From JAVBSX01 sp031549565 (lineage in GTDB: Bacteria; Planctomycetota; Planctomycetia; Pirellulales; Thermoguttaceae), in NCBI GenBank assembly GCA_031549565.1, contig JAVBPO010000081.1, forward strand, positions 34,568-98,567: DNA of 64,000 nucleotides. Reading direction: 5' to 3'. The notes beneath the pieces were generated by a model. It was not told the origin of the DNA. It searched no databases and worked only from the letters and a program-made list of their open reading frames with translations. Positions within the stretch are counted from its first letter, which is position 1; every line of letters starts with the position of its first letter. Shown here in pieces: positions 16,020-31,000 of this stretch. The position numbers and the translations under genes were made by a program.

Positions 16020-19000
16020 TCAGTTGATCGTCCATCCGTCTTCCGGTTCGAGCAGCAGGCTCTGCAACACCTCATCGGTGACCTGCGCCTTGTTCTTCGT
16101 CTGCCCGATGCTCTGGGCTGTTACCGACTTGACGGCGTTGTAGGCCAAAAGCTCCAGGATGTAATCGTCGTTCGTCGCCGGATCGGTCGGATCGGTGGTC
16201 CCATCCCAAGCGAAGATCCGAACGTCGTTGTTCCCGTCCTTTTTGCCGCCGTAGAGGAACTCGTTTTGCGGAGTTCCCATGAACACGGCCGTCGAAGTCG
16301 TACTGTTGGTGTTGGACAGCACCGATTGCGAATCGAAACCGAATACGCGAATCCGACCGGTCTGCGAACCGTTGTTGAACACGCCGACTTCCAGCGAGTT
16401 GCCGAGCGATTGCGGACCGCGGCTGAAGTTGAGCGAGTTCCGTTCGTCTCCCGAAACGTCGATGCTCGCCGTATTACCGCTGCCGCCGAGGTTGAAGACC
16501 TGGACGTCCGCGAACGAACTGGCCGTGTTGATAAATGTGCCGGCTTTGTCCCGCAAGATCGCCCTGCCGGTATCCGTCATCCGGAACGTATCGCCGCTGT
16601 TGGTCGTCCCGTACATGAAAACGGTATCATATCCGCCGTAAATCGACTCGGCGCTCACGTTGGTCACATTCTGCACCGTGTTCGTATAGAACGCGCCCTT
16701 CATTTGGCCGTAACCCGGACGCAACGTCAAAGTATCCGATTCGTTCGAGTCGTACATGGTCACGGTGTCAACCGCCTTGGTCTTGCCGCCGGTCGCGGTC
16801 CCGCCGTCGAACGTCACGCTCGGGGCGTTAATGAGCCGGATGGTCAAGCCCGTTCCCTGGATGAACGTTCCCACTTCGTCCGCATTGGTCGAGTAAGGCG
16901 TCATTCTCACCGTTTCCGCGTCGTCGGCCAATCCGTACACTGTCACCACGTCGGAGCCGTAGATTCCATCGAAGAAGATGTCGTCGATCGTATCCATGCC
17001 GAGATCCTTGGCCGTGTAGGTCGTTCCGTTGAGTTGAATCGTCAACTGTCCGAGGTATTTCGCATCGGAACTGCTGCGATTGATCACCAGTTCGTCGCGG
17101 AGAACCGAACCGGTCACGACGACGGAGTTCGTTCCTTCGAGTCTCCGAACCGGGTTCTTCGTCGCCTGTTGGACCGTGACGATGTAGTCTTCGACTTCAC
17201 CGTCCGCTGCGTAACCGAAGTAGTGCAATCCGCCCGCCGAGCTGACCCGGAATCGGGCTCCGGTCGTACCGGGTTGGGCGTCACGAGGCACCGTGAAGGA
17301 AATCTCGATCGGCGAACCGTCGGCGTTGGGCGTCAACTTGTAACCCTTGGTGTACAATTCAGCCATGAAGACCGGATCGTTCTTCTGGGCGTCGGTCAAA
17401 TCGAAAATTCGCTCGAACCGTTCGTCCGCTTGCACGACTTCCTGCTTGCCGGTCTTCTCATTGTAGTAATATTCATACACGAGATCGTAATTGACGAACT
17501 TCGTCGGATCCGTCGGATCGGCCGAGAAATTCCGTTCGCCGAACGTTCCGTTGCGGTTCCAGTCGACGAACGCGTTGAGGTAACACTCTTCCGTGACGGT
17601 AATGGAGATCGTCGATTTTTGGCCCGGAATCCACGGCGACGTGACGGGACGGTTGTACTGGTCGTACGTACCGAACAGGACGCCTTGTTCGTCGTTGAGT
17701 CCTTGCGTATTATGGACGTCGTCCCCGGTGGCCGTCGCGTTCGGTTGGCCGTCTTTTTCCGTGTCGACCGCGACGCCGCTCCGTTTCGGATCGTACAGGG
17801 CGAGCGGATTGTCCGCGGCGACACCATGACGAGGTCCGTCCGAGGCGATCAGCGTTGCGTAGGTGTTCGGCAAGTCGCCGTAATCCATCGGGCCGTCGTC
17901 GTTGAGGATCCAAACGTATCCGGTATCCTTTTGCCCGATGATGTCTTCTTTCGGAACGCTGACGACGCTGCCCTCATCGAGGACGAGCGACGCGTTGACC
18001 AGCTTGACGATGAAGTATTCGTCGAGCTCGACGGCGGTGTCGGCCATGACCTGGAACGTGACGTACCCGGTCAACATCGGCGCATCGTAAATCGCGGAGA
18101 AGACCTGGTATTCGGTCCCGACCTGGGCTCTCCAAACGATACGATCTTCGGACAACTGCGGATTCCACGCCGAATATCCGTTGTTGGAAACGATGACCGG
18201 CTGAGCAAGCGGATCGGCGATATCGACGCTCATGGCGTACCAGTAATCCGATTTGCCGCTGGTCGTGTAATAGTAGTAAAAACCGGTTTCCGGGTCATAG
18301 TAAAACTGATACCCCGGATCCGAGTTGCGCCACACGACCCGGCTGCCGCACAGACGCGGGGCGACGTTGTCGCCGCTGTACGGAGTCGAAACCTGCTGGA
18401 CATAGGACGATGTCACCAACGTCATCGCGACGTAAGGATTGGCGAGGATCGCCGGCATCGTGGCAATCGCCTGATACTCGCTGAAATTGTACACGATGAT
18501 CGAACGGACGCCCGACCCGAGGAACAGGTTGTTGCTTCGAGTCGTCCCCGCACCGACGAACGTGGTGAACCGGCAGTTGAACGTCGCTTCGGAGAGGATG
18601 TCGCCGTAATTGACGAACAAATCGAGAGCCGAACTGGCCGCGTTCAACGAGCCGGAAACGGTGCCGTCCGTGACGATATTCTTCAGGCCGGTCGACGCGA
18701 TGTTCACGGTCCCTTCGATCCCGCCTTCGAAGAACGACGAAACGAGGTTCTGGGCCGTAATCGTAACCGTGGCACCGGACGCGATGTTTCCGTTAAAGGT
18801 GACGAATCCCAACGGTCCGGTCGGCGTCGCGTCCAAGGCGCTGGTGATCGGCGACGTAATGTTGACCGGGGCCGTGATCTCACCGTTGAAAACGATGTTT
18901 TCGAGATTCGGGACATTCACGGTCAATGCCGTGGTGATATCGCCGTTGACGATCGCTTCCTTGACGTTGGTTCCGTAGACGACGGACGAGATCGTGAACT

Positions 19001-22000
19001 GGGCGTTGTCGACCGTGACTTCCTTCGCTTTCTGGAAGGTCACGACGTACTGGAATCCCTGGCTTCCCTTGGTCGCGATAATGCGTTCGTCTTCGGGGCG
19101 ATCCACCTGCGAATCGTTGACCATTTGAACGATCCGATCGGCCAGTTCACTGTCGTTGACAAGTTCGGTTTCGCCGGTCGTGGTGCCGGGCTTCGGTCGG
19201 GTCGTCGGGACCGTGACCAAAGTGCCGCCCGTTCCGTCGAGCTGGATTTTCAAATCCTGCTTGTTCGGCAAAGCCGCGGGGAGATTCGCCGTCGTGGGAA
19301 TCGTCATCGTCCACCAACTGTCGCCGGCGACGCTGAGGTACTCCTTGAACAGTTCCTCGGCGGTCATCAAGACTTGCCCGGTTTCGTCGACATGGTCGTT
19401 GAACGTCACGGAAAGGTCGATCTTACTGTCCCAGAATTCGGCGTTCTGCAAGTCGTCCAATTTGCTGACCGATATCGGCGTCAATCCGGAGTTGTCATAC
19501 ACGGCGACGTTCGGCGTGTAAGCCCCGATCAATTCCGTGCCTTCCCGCAGCGAAGCCCAATCGAGCGTCTCGATGTTCATCGAAACGATGTCGTAGGTGC
19601 TTTGCGTTGCGCCTTGGTTGGCCCCCTGATCGACGCCGGGGTGCCAAACGACCCAATCGTTCTTATAATCCTGGACCCACTTGGTTTCCGCTTGCCAAAC
19701 GACGTATTGGTCGTTGACATCGGGAACGGTGAGATATTGATATTGTTGTCCGATCATCAGCCGTTTGCCGATTTGCGTGACGCCAAAGGAATCGGTCCAC
19801 TGGATGCCCGTGTTGTAGACGGCGATCCGCTGGGACAAGGTCGCACCGGAACCGGTCTGGTATTCCCAGGACGCGATGCCGTTTTTGATCCGCAAATTCT
19901 GATTCAGAACACGGTTGTTGAGATTGTCGTAGACGTCCGACACTCGCTTGGTCACACGACCGCCGTCGGTCGTCATCTGGGACACGTACACTTCCGTGAA
20001 GTCGTAATTTTCGTATCGATAATCCTGGTAGATTTGAATCTGGCGGGACGTCGTCCAAGCTGCGGTGTTGCCGTCCAGGAGCAGTTCGTTCACGTAACCG
20101 AGGTACGGCGACGTGTTGCCCGCCTGGTCCTGGACCATGATCGGTTCGCCGGTCGGGTCGTTGGCGATCGTAGACGCGTTCACTCGTAGCATCATCACGT
20201 AAGATTGACCGGCCAAGGTGGTGTCGGAGTAATCCTTCGGGTACTGCGCCAACCAGGCGAGCTGAACGTTTCCGGACGCGTCCTGGGAAACCTGCGGGCT
20301 CAAATTGTTCAGCCCCGGCGGTATCACCGACGAGTTGGACAGCTTGACGATGTTCGTCGAAAGCGTCGACAGATTGGTCGCGTCTCCATACGTGTAGTAC
20401 AAGTCGTACGTCTTTCCATTGAAGCTCGACCACGCGACGTGAACTTCGTTGATCCCCTTGGCGGCGTCAACGATGTGCAGGACCTGCGGGTCGATGCTGT
20501 CCCGGGTGCTGTTGGTCAGGACGTAGACGCCCGAGGTGTCTTCGAGACTGTCGATCATGACCTGGTAGGCGTTCCCGATTTTCGCCGAGTACGCCATGAC
20601 ACTCCCGGAAACGCTGCTGTCGTACTGGCCCGTCTCACCGAGTCCGGACGTGACTTTTTCGATTTCCCACGTCCCTTGCGGATAGGTGTCGCTCGGGAAC
20701 GTGTATTTGGCCGTTCCGCCGACGAAGTCGTGTCCGGCGACGGCGGTTCCGTCGAGCGCCTGAACTTCAACCTGGACCTTGGCACCAAAGGAGCCCGTCA
20801 GGTAAACGGGAACCTTGACCGTGGTCGTACCGCCGGTGCTCCCTTCGACGACGTAAGTGTCGCCGATGGAAACCGTTCCCGGCAGGAAGTTGCCGAAATC
20901 TTCGCCTACCACGTCCGTCGATTCCGGCAGCGTCACGGACAGGTATCCGTCTTTCGGCGAAGTGCGGATCCACGCTTTGCCCGAAGTGGTGGGAATCGCC
21001 AGTTGTTCGACGTAGTAGTTCCCCGGATAGAGCCCGTCGAACGTGTACATACCGTAGGAATTCGTAACCGTCGAACGGCCGGTCGGCTGCTTGTTTTCGT
21101 CGAGGAGAACGACCGTGACGCCCGGGATGCCCGTCTCGATGGTGTCGCGACGTCCGTTGCCGTTGAAGTCGTTGTAGACCGTACCGGTAATCGAACAACT
21201 CGTTCCCAGGAGCAGGACGAGGTAGTCCTCGACTTCGCCGTTGGCGATGACGTTCGCTTCCGTGTTCGTCGCTTTGAGCGTCGTGTGGTCGATCGACGTG
21301 TCGGTATAACGAATTCGGGCTCGGGTCTCCATTTTGCCGGTGAGCGACTTGTTCAGGTTCAGCTTGTATTCGTGCGTACCAGCCTGGACCTGGAAGTAAA
21401 CGTTGCCGTTGGCGTCAAGGATCCTTTCGCCGTCTTCGTAAACGCCGTTTTCGTTCAGGTCGACCCAGATGCTGACGTATCCTTCGTGCGACGCGGTGAT
21501 CGTGACGACCGTTTCCTTATCGGTGAACATGACGTTTTCGTACTTCACGCCGGTCACCTCGAACGAAGGAAGGATGAATCCGTCGTTGTCGTCCAGCGTG
21601 CTCGAAACGGCCTTGGGGAATTTGACGGGGTCGAACTGGACGTTGTTCAGCTCGCCGAGTTTGATCTGTTTGCCGTCGGTTCCATTGATGACTTTGTGGA
21701 CCGCCGTACCGTAATCCTTCGCATCGGTGAAGTCGGTTTGCCAGTTCGTTCCGTAAGGGAGTACGAAGAACATGACGTCCTGGACTTCGCCGTCGATGGC
21801 CGTTTCGCCCGTGCCGGGGCCGACGTAATCCTTCGAAGTCAACTGCTTCATGGAGTTCACGCGGAACCGTGCGAACGAAACGCCCTTTTGAATGGCGGCG
21901 TCGGACGGAACGGCGACGTCGAGCGTCACGGTCAGCATGTCGTTGGCACCAATCCCGGCAAGGTCGCCGGCACTGATCGACTTGTGAACGTACGTCGAGG

Positions 22001-25000
22001 CGTCATCCCAGGTTCCCTTGTTCTGGAAGTCGAACCAGGCGTCGAGCGAGATGCTCGCCGAAGGATTGGCTTTGAGGTAATCCTGCAGTGCCGTGGGAAT
22101 ATGAACCTGGACTTTGACTTGCGAGGTCTGACCGGCAATGAAAATCGTATTGATCAGATCGATACCGTCCTTAGTCGCGTCGCGGTCCTTGTTGAGCGAC
22201 GGTTTGCCGTCCGGCGTCGAAGTCGGAGCGGCCGTGCCGAGGTACAACGCGCTTCCCTTTTCGAACAGGCTTTCGTCGTCCGAGGCGTCATAACGAGTCG
22301 CGGTACCGCCCTTGTAGCCGTATTTGATATCCGTGGCGTGCCAGGCTCCGTTCGCATCCATCATCACCGGATAAGTGTACTCTCGGGCCAGTCCGGTCAA
22401 CGGATCGTTGTACTCACCCTGCGGAGCGTTGCCGAACGCCTTCGGGTGGAGCGCGACGTTGAATTTGTAATCTTCCACTTCACCATCCGGAGCTTCGCCG
22501 GTCGGACCGAGGACCTTCTGGGAACTGAACCGGAACCGAGCGAACACTTCGCCGTCTTCCAGTTTTTCCTGAACGCCCTTGTCGTTCTTGAACGTGGCGG
22601 GAACGAGGATCTTGATCGTATTGGATCCGGCCTTGACCGGGACGGCGTCGGTACGAACGGCTCCGGTTTCGTCCATCCATTTGATGCGATCGTCGTCGCC
22701 GTTCCAGTTGCCGTCGCGGCCCCAGTCGAAGAACGCGTTGACGTAGCCGACATAGCCGTTCGCGTCCGCTTTGAAATGCGGGTTTTTCGCGGAGACGTTG
22801 ATCGTAAATTCAATGTACTTGCCCGGAATGAGCACGTTCCCGACGACACCGTCTTCATATTCGTCGCCGTGGATCATGGTGCCGTCGGTATTCGTGTCGT
22901 GCTGATTCGGCTTTCCGTCCGGTTCGATCGTGACGCCGTTTCCGAGGCAATAGCCGTTCCAAACGACGTGCCTGGCGTAAGCGCCGGCGTCACTCGGATT
23001 GTAAAGCGTCGGATAATCCTTTCGGACGCCGTCGACCGTTGTGTATCCGGCGTCACCGTAATCGTAGCCGCTGAGGACGACGGTGAAGTACGCCTGTCCG
23101 TCGGCACGGTTCCAGTTGAGCGGGTTGCCGGCCAGGTCGCGAACGCCGTTGAGCGTCATCGCCATTCCGACGGCTCGTTTGGTCGCCGTGAACGAGGTGT
23201 TATAACTCTTCAGCGCCGTCACGTGACGGAACGTAAATCCGGTGATGGCTCCGGCAGCGTTCGTAATCGCTTCCACGGTCACGTAAGCGCCGTCCGGACC
23301 GATGATTTTCGCGTCTTCCAGAGCTTTGGCGATCGCGTCGATCAGGGCTTGCGGCATTTCGGCTTCGGCGACTTCCTCGAAGACGTCCGTCGGGACCGTC
23401 AGCTTTTTGCCGTCGAAGTCGAATTCCAATTGCGCGACATCCTTGAATACCGTTTTCAGCGCGGTCGGCATCGTCACGTCCCACGTCTTATTTTCCTGGC
23501 TCGAGGAAATCGTGAAGGCGTAATTGTCGTTTTGCAGGAACGGCGCCTGGTTGAACGTGACACCGATGATGTTGCCTTCGGCATCGAAAAGCGATTGCGC
23601 GGAAACTTTACCGCCGTCCGAACCGGTCAGGCTCGCCGCTTTGATTGCCGCGACGATCGCGTCGGAAAGTTCTTTCACCTGTGCGGCGTGATCGGTCGCT
23701 TGCAACGCTGCAGTGTCGACATTGACTTCCGTTCCGTTGACCCAGAGCTTCAAGTAGCGATGCTTGGTGCCGTTATTGGTGGTTTCCGGAATGGAAGCGT
23801 AAATGTCACCTTCGGGGAAGGTCATATCCCATTTCTGGACGGAATCGTTATCGACGAGAATCGTGTACGTCGCGTTTGAATTCCAACGTCCTCGGGTCGG
23901 TGTCAGGAAGATCTGGTCGTTCGCCGCGTTGTAGTCGGCGAAGAAATCCTTGTCGAGAACCAGTTTCTTGACGACGAACGCCTGTTTGTCGGTATCCCAA
24001 CTCTGTTCCAAAATGGTCACGATGTGGGAGTAGACCTTGCCGCGTTGATCCGCGACGCTCAGGTCGTCGATTCCGATTCCAACGTCGGAAAGCTGCAGGA
24101 CGAATTCCGTCAGGTTTTTCCCGACGAGGAACACGTCGTACGGATCGGAATTGCGGTCGTCTCCGGTATCTTCCGGTTTGGTCCGGTCTTTCGGATTGAT
24201 GATGTTCACGGTCGGCTGATAAATGTCGACCCGGTCCACGGCTCCCATATCGATGTAAGCGAAACCGGTACCGCCGGAGCTCGAAGTTTCGTCCGCCTTA
24301 CGCACCTGGCCGTAGATATCGGTGGTCGGCGCGTAAATGGCGGACTCGGGAATACCGAGTGCGGCCACATACGTTTTGTACCAATCGGTTCTTTCCTGCA
24401 ACGAAGCGGCGGCGGCGTCAATCGCTTTGGAGTTTTGCCGCAGGTAGAAGTTTCTCACTTCCGGTGCCACGAATAGCGGATCGTTTTCCCCGAGCACTCG
24501 GTCGAACTCGTGGTTGATCGTTCCGTTGACGATGTTGGCGGTGTTGTTTTTGAACACGTTCGCGACCAGGACGCTCGATCTCGAATCGGAGTTGATGTCG
24601 ATTCCGACCGCCAGGTTCGAGAAGATGTTGTTCATGATCGTCGGTGAGGCGTGCGGTCCCACTTCGATCCCCTTGCCGACGTAGGTGTCACCTTCGTTGA
24701 CCAGCAACGAACCGAAGAATGTGTTGTTGACGATTCGCACGAACGGCACGGGCCCCTGCGGATCCCTGGCGTCGTAAGTCGTGTTACCGTCGGCGTCGGT
24801 TCCCCGAACCTGCCCGGTCAGGTAGATGCCTCCCAGTCCGTTGTAGGCGAAGACGTTGTTCATCACGGCGATTCCCGAAACGAAATTCGTCGCATTGCCG
24901 TCTTGCGTCACCTGAGTCGTGTTTCCGCCGTTGTCCCGGGTAATGACGGAACTCTGCTGGTTCATGACGCCGCCCGGGTGCGTCGGACCGCCGTCGATTC

Positions 25001-28000
25001 CCTTTTCGCGGGACGCCGACTCGATTCGCAAGCCGTATTCCCGGGAGTACATGATCGAGGTCCCGAAAATATTGAGTTGGCCTTTTTCCCGCTCGAGATT
25101 TTCGTCACCGATCCGGTCACCGAGCATGGTCTCACGGTCGATGTACAACCGACTTTGCATCGTGTTCGACGGATCGAGGAAATCCGCCAACACGGACGTC
25201 GTTGAAATCTGATAATCGCTATACATCGCGCTGGCACCCTTATATTCGAACACCGGCGTGAAGTGCTGTTGACCGTAGAAGATGTGTTTGATCGGGCGAC
25301 CGTTTTCGCCGTTGGCGAACAACCACTCTTCATAAACTTTCGGATCGTCCAGCGCATCGGCGGGAAACGGAAGCAGGCCGCCGTTTTTGAAATCGGTCGC
25401 GCCGAACAGGTCGATCAGATTGCTGTTGGTGAATTCGCTGGCCGTCACTTTGAACCGTCCCGCGAAATAGGCGCCGTTGATCGCCGCGATGATTTTTTCG
25501 GCGAGCGTCGCCTGGGTGTCCCATTGGGTGAAAATGATCTGGACGGCGTCACCGGCCCCCTTGATCATTTGGTCGGCGAAGAAGACGAACTCGACCTTGT
25601 TGGTCCCGTCGGTCAGCGAGAATTTCTGGCCGTGGTAGAGTTCCCAGGTGTTCGGCGTCACGAGCGTGATGCCGTTGGTCAACCGTTCGTTCGAGTGGAT
25701 CGGCGAAATCGGAGTCGCGTTGTGCCCGACTTCGGGGTTCGTGTTGTATTCCGGTCGAATGTAGTCGACGTTTTCGGCACCACGACGGATTTCCAACTGG
25801 TAGCCGCCGTTCGTAACCGCGTCTTTGGGGATGCGACCGCGAACGTACGGATACTCTTCGTTGAGTCCCTCGTCGTTGAAGTAGTAAAAGCCGGTCGTAT
25901 CCGTCGGCGCATTGGTCACCATTTCGCCGCGCTCGGCGGCACCGACGATGATATTGTCGATGAAAATACCGCTATGCTTGTTGTCGGTGGCCCGACGAAC
26001 AGTTCCATCGGACAGCACCGTACTGAAACCGGCATACCATTCGCTTTGATTGGAGCTGAGGTGCTTCCAGTCTTCGCTGAGATAGTATTTGTCCGCGGAT
26101 TCATATTCTGCCGGTTGGACGACCATGCCGCCGGCTTTGACCGTCAATCCGTCGCGCAACATTCCGAGGAAATAACCGGATGTTTCGTAACCGGACATGG
26201 TGCCTTCCTGAGAATACCAGACCACGGATTTGCCGACGAGCGACATTTGCGTCGTCGTCGATTCGCCGACGGCGCCGTAGTTTTGATTCGTATTTCGAAC
26301 CGCGTCCACTCGCATCGTCCGTTCGAGCGTCTGGTTGTTGAGCGTGAATAGATCGACCAAGGCGGTCGGATCGTAATTTCCGATACGATTACCGAGGGTC
26401 AATCCCCTCACGTCGGAGACGATTTTCGTCGACGTGACCTCTTGCTTGCTGATCAAATCGATTCGCCACGCTCCTTGCGGGAATTCCGCGATAATCGTTT
26501 CACTGCCGTTGCGGGCGAGAACGATCTGCATGACACCGCTATCGGGCACGCTCCTGACGGACAGGATGTCGTCCGGCATAAGATTGACACCATAGCTTTC
26601 CACGAGCGTTCCGTTGGGAGTGCAGCGGGCAACGAGGTAATTGCCGTCGACGGTCGAGTAATAAGGCAATTCCGTAAAATCGTCGACGGTGGTGTATTTG
26701 ACCGTGTCGACCAAGTCGCCCGTTTTGGGGAGCGTGATGGTACTGCCGGACATTCCGCTGATCGTATAGCCGACGGGTACCCACATTTCCTTGATGGCGG
26801 TATTCGTTCGGCCGTCGACGGTCACGTCGATATTGTACAAGTCCGCCAGCTTGCTGCTGAACATGACGCGGCCGCCCGATTCAACATTCAGACCTGTCGC
26901 GACGGTTCTTCGCTGTCCGCCTTCGTTTTTCACGATGTTCATGATGTCACCGGTTTTCGCCAGACCGGGAACGCCGTATCCGTTATCGATCGTCGCGAGT
27001 ACCCGGTCGGTGGCGGTGAACGTACTGACTCCGTAGTTGTCCATAGCGACATATGTTTCGGTCAGAGCCCGAACAAGTCGGACTCGATCCGATCCGAGAG
27101 TCGACACGGGAACCGTAAGAATCGGCGTGACTTTGAAAAACTCGTGGAAAATGTCGGTTTTCAAATAGGTGTAGTATTCTCCAGTATTGAGGACTTCGGT
27201 GTGAACGATGTCGAACGTTCCCACCGTGGTGTCAACCACGGCGATCGACTGCGTTCCCGTCGGCGGAGCCTGTTGCACGATGGTATCCGTGCTCGGGCAA
27301 TCCCATACGACCAAGTCCAACATCGTTTCGTCGGCAAGTTTCTTCGATATTCGTGTGGAGACGAAATCTTCCCGGGCAATCGTCTGGTCGTCTTGGAGCG
27401 TAAACGTCTTCTCCGTTGTCGTGACACCGTTCGTCGTTTTGTCGACGTCCAGGTAATCCGTTTTCGTCAAGGTTTCCCCGGAGGCCAACGAATAGCGTTT
27501 CACCAACGTTTCGCCGCCCGATGCGGAAACTTTCATGCAATCGCGATACACATCCTGACGATAAACGGTTCCCTCGTCGTTCGCGAACGTATGCAGAAGC
27601 GTCTTTGCTCCGTCTTCGGCGACGCGATTGACTTCCGTGACCCTTGTCGTCTCAACTTTTTCCCCTTCCGCCAGCGTAAAGACCTTGACGCTGGTGCCAG
27701 TGGGATTGACGGAAGACGTTTTCAGAATATCGACGATGGTTTCCTTGCGGATCGCCTCGGTCGAACCGAGTCCGAACGTACGGATTTTCGTTTCCGTTCC
27801 TCCGACAGCTTTGACGAAGACGTCGACGAGCAATTCTTCCCGCACGGTATCACCAGCGACAAGCCAAAATTGTTTGACTACATTCGTCTCGGTTCCATTC
27901 GTTTTCACGACTTCGACGAGCGTTTCGTCGCGGAACGATTCGCCGTCGGACAAGGCAAATCTTTTGATGATCTTTTCGGCGTCTCCGGAAACATGGTACA

Positions 28001-31000
28001 CGTCGTACACTTTTTCCTGGCGGATGGTGTCGCCGGCCGTTCGCTTAAAGATGTGTACCGTCGTCTCTTCGACGCCATTGGCGGAAATTTTAACGATGCT
28101 GGTGTCGTTTCCGGTATTTTCGAGTCGGAACGATTCGTTCGCGGCGAGGGTCAAGTCGAAATAATCGATTTGCGTGCCGTTGCTCCCCCGCTGCGAAAAG
28201 CGAGTCGTATTGGCGACTTCCCGGGCTTCAAGGCGATCGTCCGTCGCGAAATCGGTGACTTCGGCGGTCTCGAGGATCGTTCCATCGGCGGCGATTTTCG
28301 CGAGACGATGATTGTTCGCGGCGTTGCGGGTCGATGCGGTTTCGCCGGTGGCAAGCGTCACGTCGACGTTTTCAATTTCTTTTCCGGCATCGTTGCGACG
28401 CGAGAAACGGGTCTGCCCGGAAACCGTCGCCGTCCTGTAGGATTCCCCTTCCGCCAGCTCGAAATCAATGGTTTCAAGCACGGTCGTACGATCCGCGGCG
28501 AGAATGGAAACTCTTCCATTACGTGCGAGCTTCAAGGATTCCCCTTCCACCAGGCCGACATCGAAAGTTTCCACGGGATTTCCGGCGACATCGTATCTGG
28601 TGGCGCGTCCCAGCGTATCGACGGAGATTTTCTGGTTGACCGCGGGATCAAAAGTAGCGTCATAAAAATCCTTGACGGTTCCGTCGGATGCGACTTGAAC
28701 GACTTTGATGACGCCATTGACGTCGACGAACCGGAGGCTTTCGCCCACATTCAGATTCACGACATCGGTCGCGACGTTTCCGGACAGTTCCGTATGATCG
28801 ACTTTCGTGTAGCGGTGCAACGAGACGGTCTCCCCTGCCAGGGTCGTCAAGGAGTATTCGTCGATCCTGTTTCCTTCGGCATTCAGGATGCCGACGATCG
28901 TCCTGCCGCCGACGACGTTCAGCTGGACCGTTTCGCCGGTTTCGACAAAGACCGGCAAGGTATCCACGACAACGCCAGCGGAGTCGCGGCGAACGACGTT
29001 GACGACGGAGCCGTAGGCGAATCGATTTCCGGCGTCGACGACCGCTTGTCCGACGGGAGTCGACTTGTCGACATGAGTTTGCGTTCCGTCGGAGGTGTTA
29101 TAGACGGTGAGCTTATCGCCCGAATTCAAGGTGATCGTACCGAGTTGCTCCACTTCCCCCGTGGCACCGTAACGAACGATGCGCATATTCTCCCCGGTGT
29201 CGATGGCCTGGTCGGCGACGACCGCCGTAATCCGCTGGCCCGTGCCCATGGAGCTCTTGGCGATACGATCCGTTCGAGTGACCTTGATCAAAGAAGCCAC
29301 GCCGTCGGTGATCGTCCAGTCGAAACTCTCGACCGTTTGCGCGTTGTTGACGAGCTTTTCACGATAGATTTCCGTGTAGCTGCCGTCTCCGTTCCGCCGG
29401 ATGACGATGGTTTCAGCGCCGCCGTAAGTTTCCACTTCGATCGACTGTCCGGCGGTCAGCGAGAAATCGAGAATCTGTTTCTTCAGATTGATATCGATAT
29501 AGAGATCACTCGTTTGATCGATGTCGAACGTGACACCTTCGTCCAGCGTGAACTTTTGATATTCCTGCATCTCGGCGCCGGCGGAGGAAACCTTGATGAT
29601 ACGAACGGCGTCTTTCCATTGGACGCTGTTGATGTTGCTCACCGTGGTTCGGGTATCGACGTAAGTTTTAATCACGGCGACGCTGACAACTTTATCGTCC
29701 GCGTCCACGACGTCCCGGAGCGTGATATATTCCCCCTCCTGCAAGCTGTAAAGCCCGGCTACCTGATCGCCGATTTTTCCCTGGTTGTCGACCTTGTTGA
29801 CCATCGTGGCCCTTTGGATGGTCGTGTAGTTCGAGGAGCCGACGAACGTCCCCATCGGGCTGGTCGTATATCCGCCGTAACCATTGTACGTATATTGGTA
29901 AACGACGTTGTTTCCATAACCGTCGGGAACGACGCGGACGTCGTCGTTGGCGCCGACGGTCAATTCCATGTAAAAACCGGAGTAGTTGTTCCAAATGGTA
30001 AAAACTTTTTGGACGATGTAATTCGCACTGGATCCGTTGTTATCCGGCGTAATCGCTCCGATTTGAACGTCGGTCGTCACGTTGAGCGAGTCGCCGCAGT
30101 CGAGAGTTTCGTTCCTCAAGTTGTTTTCGCCGACGATCTGGTAGGTCGCGATCCGGTTGCCGTACTTGTCCAAGTGCGTCGCGCTGTAAACGTCCTTGAC
30201 GTCATTGGCAGTTACCTGGGCGCCGTTTTCGGTCGTGATCCGTTCATTGCTGAAGACCGTGTTACCACTTTGGACTGTGATATCATAAACATCGCCGCGA
30301 TCGTTGAAGTACAGGTTTTCATTGTTCTTGAGGAAGACTTCCGTCACCAGAGAACCCTGATCGAGAACCTTTCGCACATCGAGATACTCGTCGCGTGCCA
30401 GATTGTTCAGCGCACCATTCAGATTATAGTACGAGTCGAGAGTCGCCCAAGCTTTGCCATTCGGATCAACCTGATCTTTCAGGTAGACCTTCAGATCGTC
30501 ATTCATCGTCAAGTTGACCATAAAAGCGATGCTCGCGGAAACCTCTTCGGCGGTCATATCGCCGCGAATCGGAATCGGAACCGTATTATTCATGCGGTCC
30601 GTGACTCTCTGGTAGAATGCGGACAACGATTCATTGTTGTTTTGCGTCAAAATCGCGGATCGATCATTGAGCCATTTCAGCAACTCCGCGTTGCTCATCC
30701 GTGAAATCTGTCCGAGAATATCGTCCTGCGGTCCGCCGGTGACGACGAACTGCTTTGCGCGATCCACGCCCGGGACGCTGCCGACGACTTCCAAGGAAGC
30801 GACGCCGTCAAAGTAGATCTGTTGTCCGACGTACGGGTTGGAGGACGAAACGGCACCACCCTTGAGGGTATACCGGTTGGCCGTCGCTTCATCGCCGAAT
30901 TTCGTTTCAACCAAACCGATCAAACGCGTCATGAATTCCTCGGAGTTGAGAGAACGCAACAGGTTCAGGTCACCGCCGACCAGATTCCCGTTGTCGTCCT

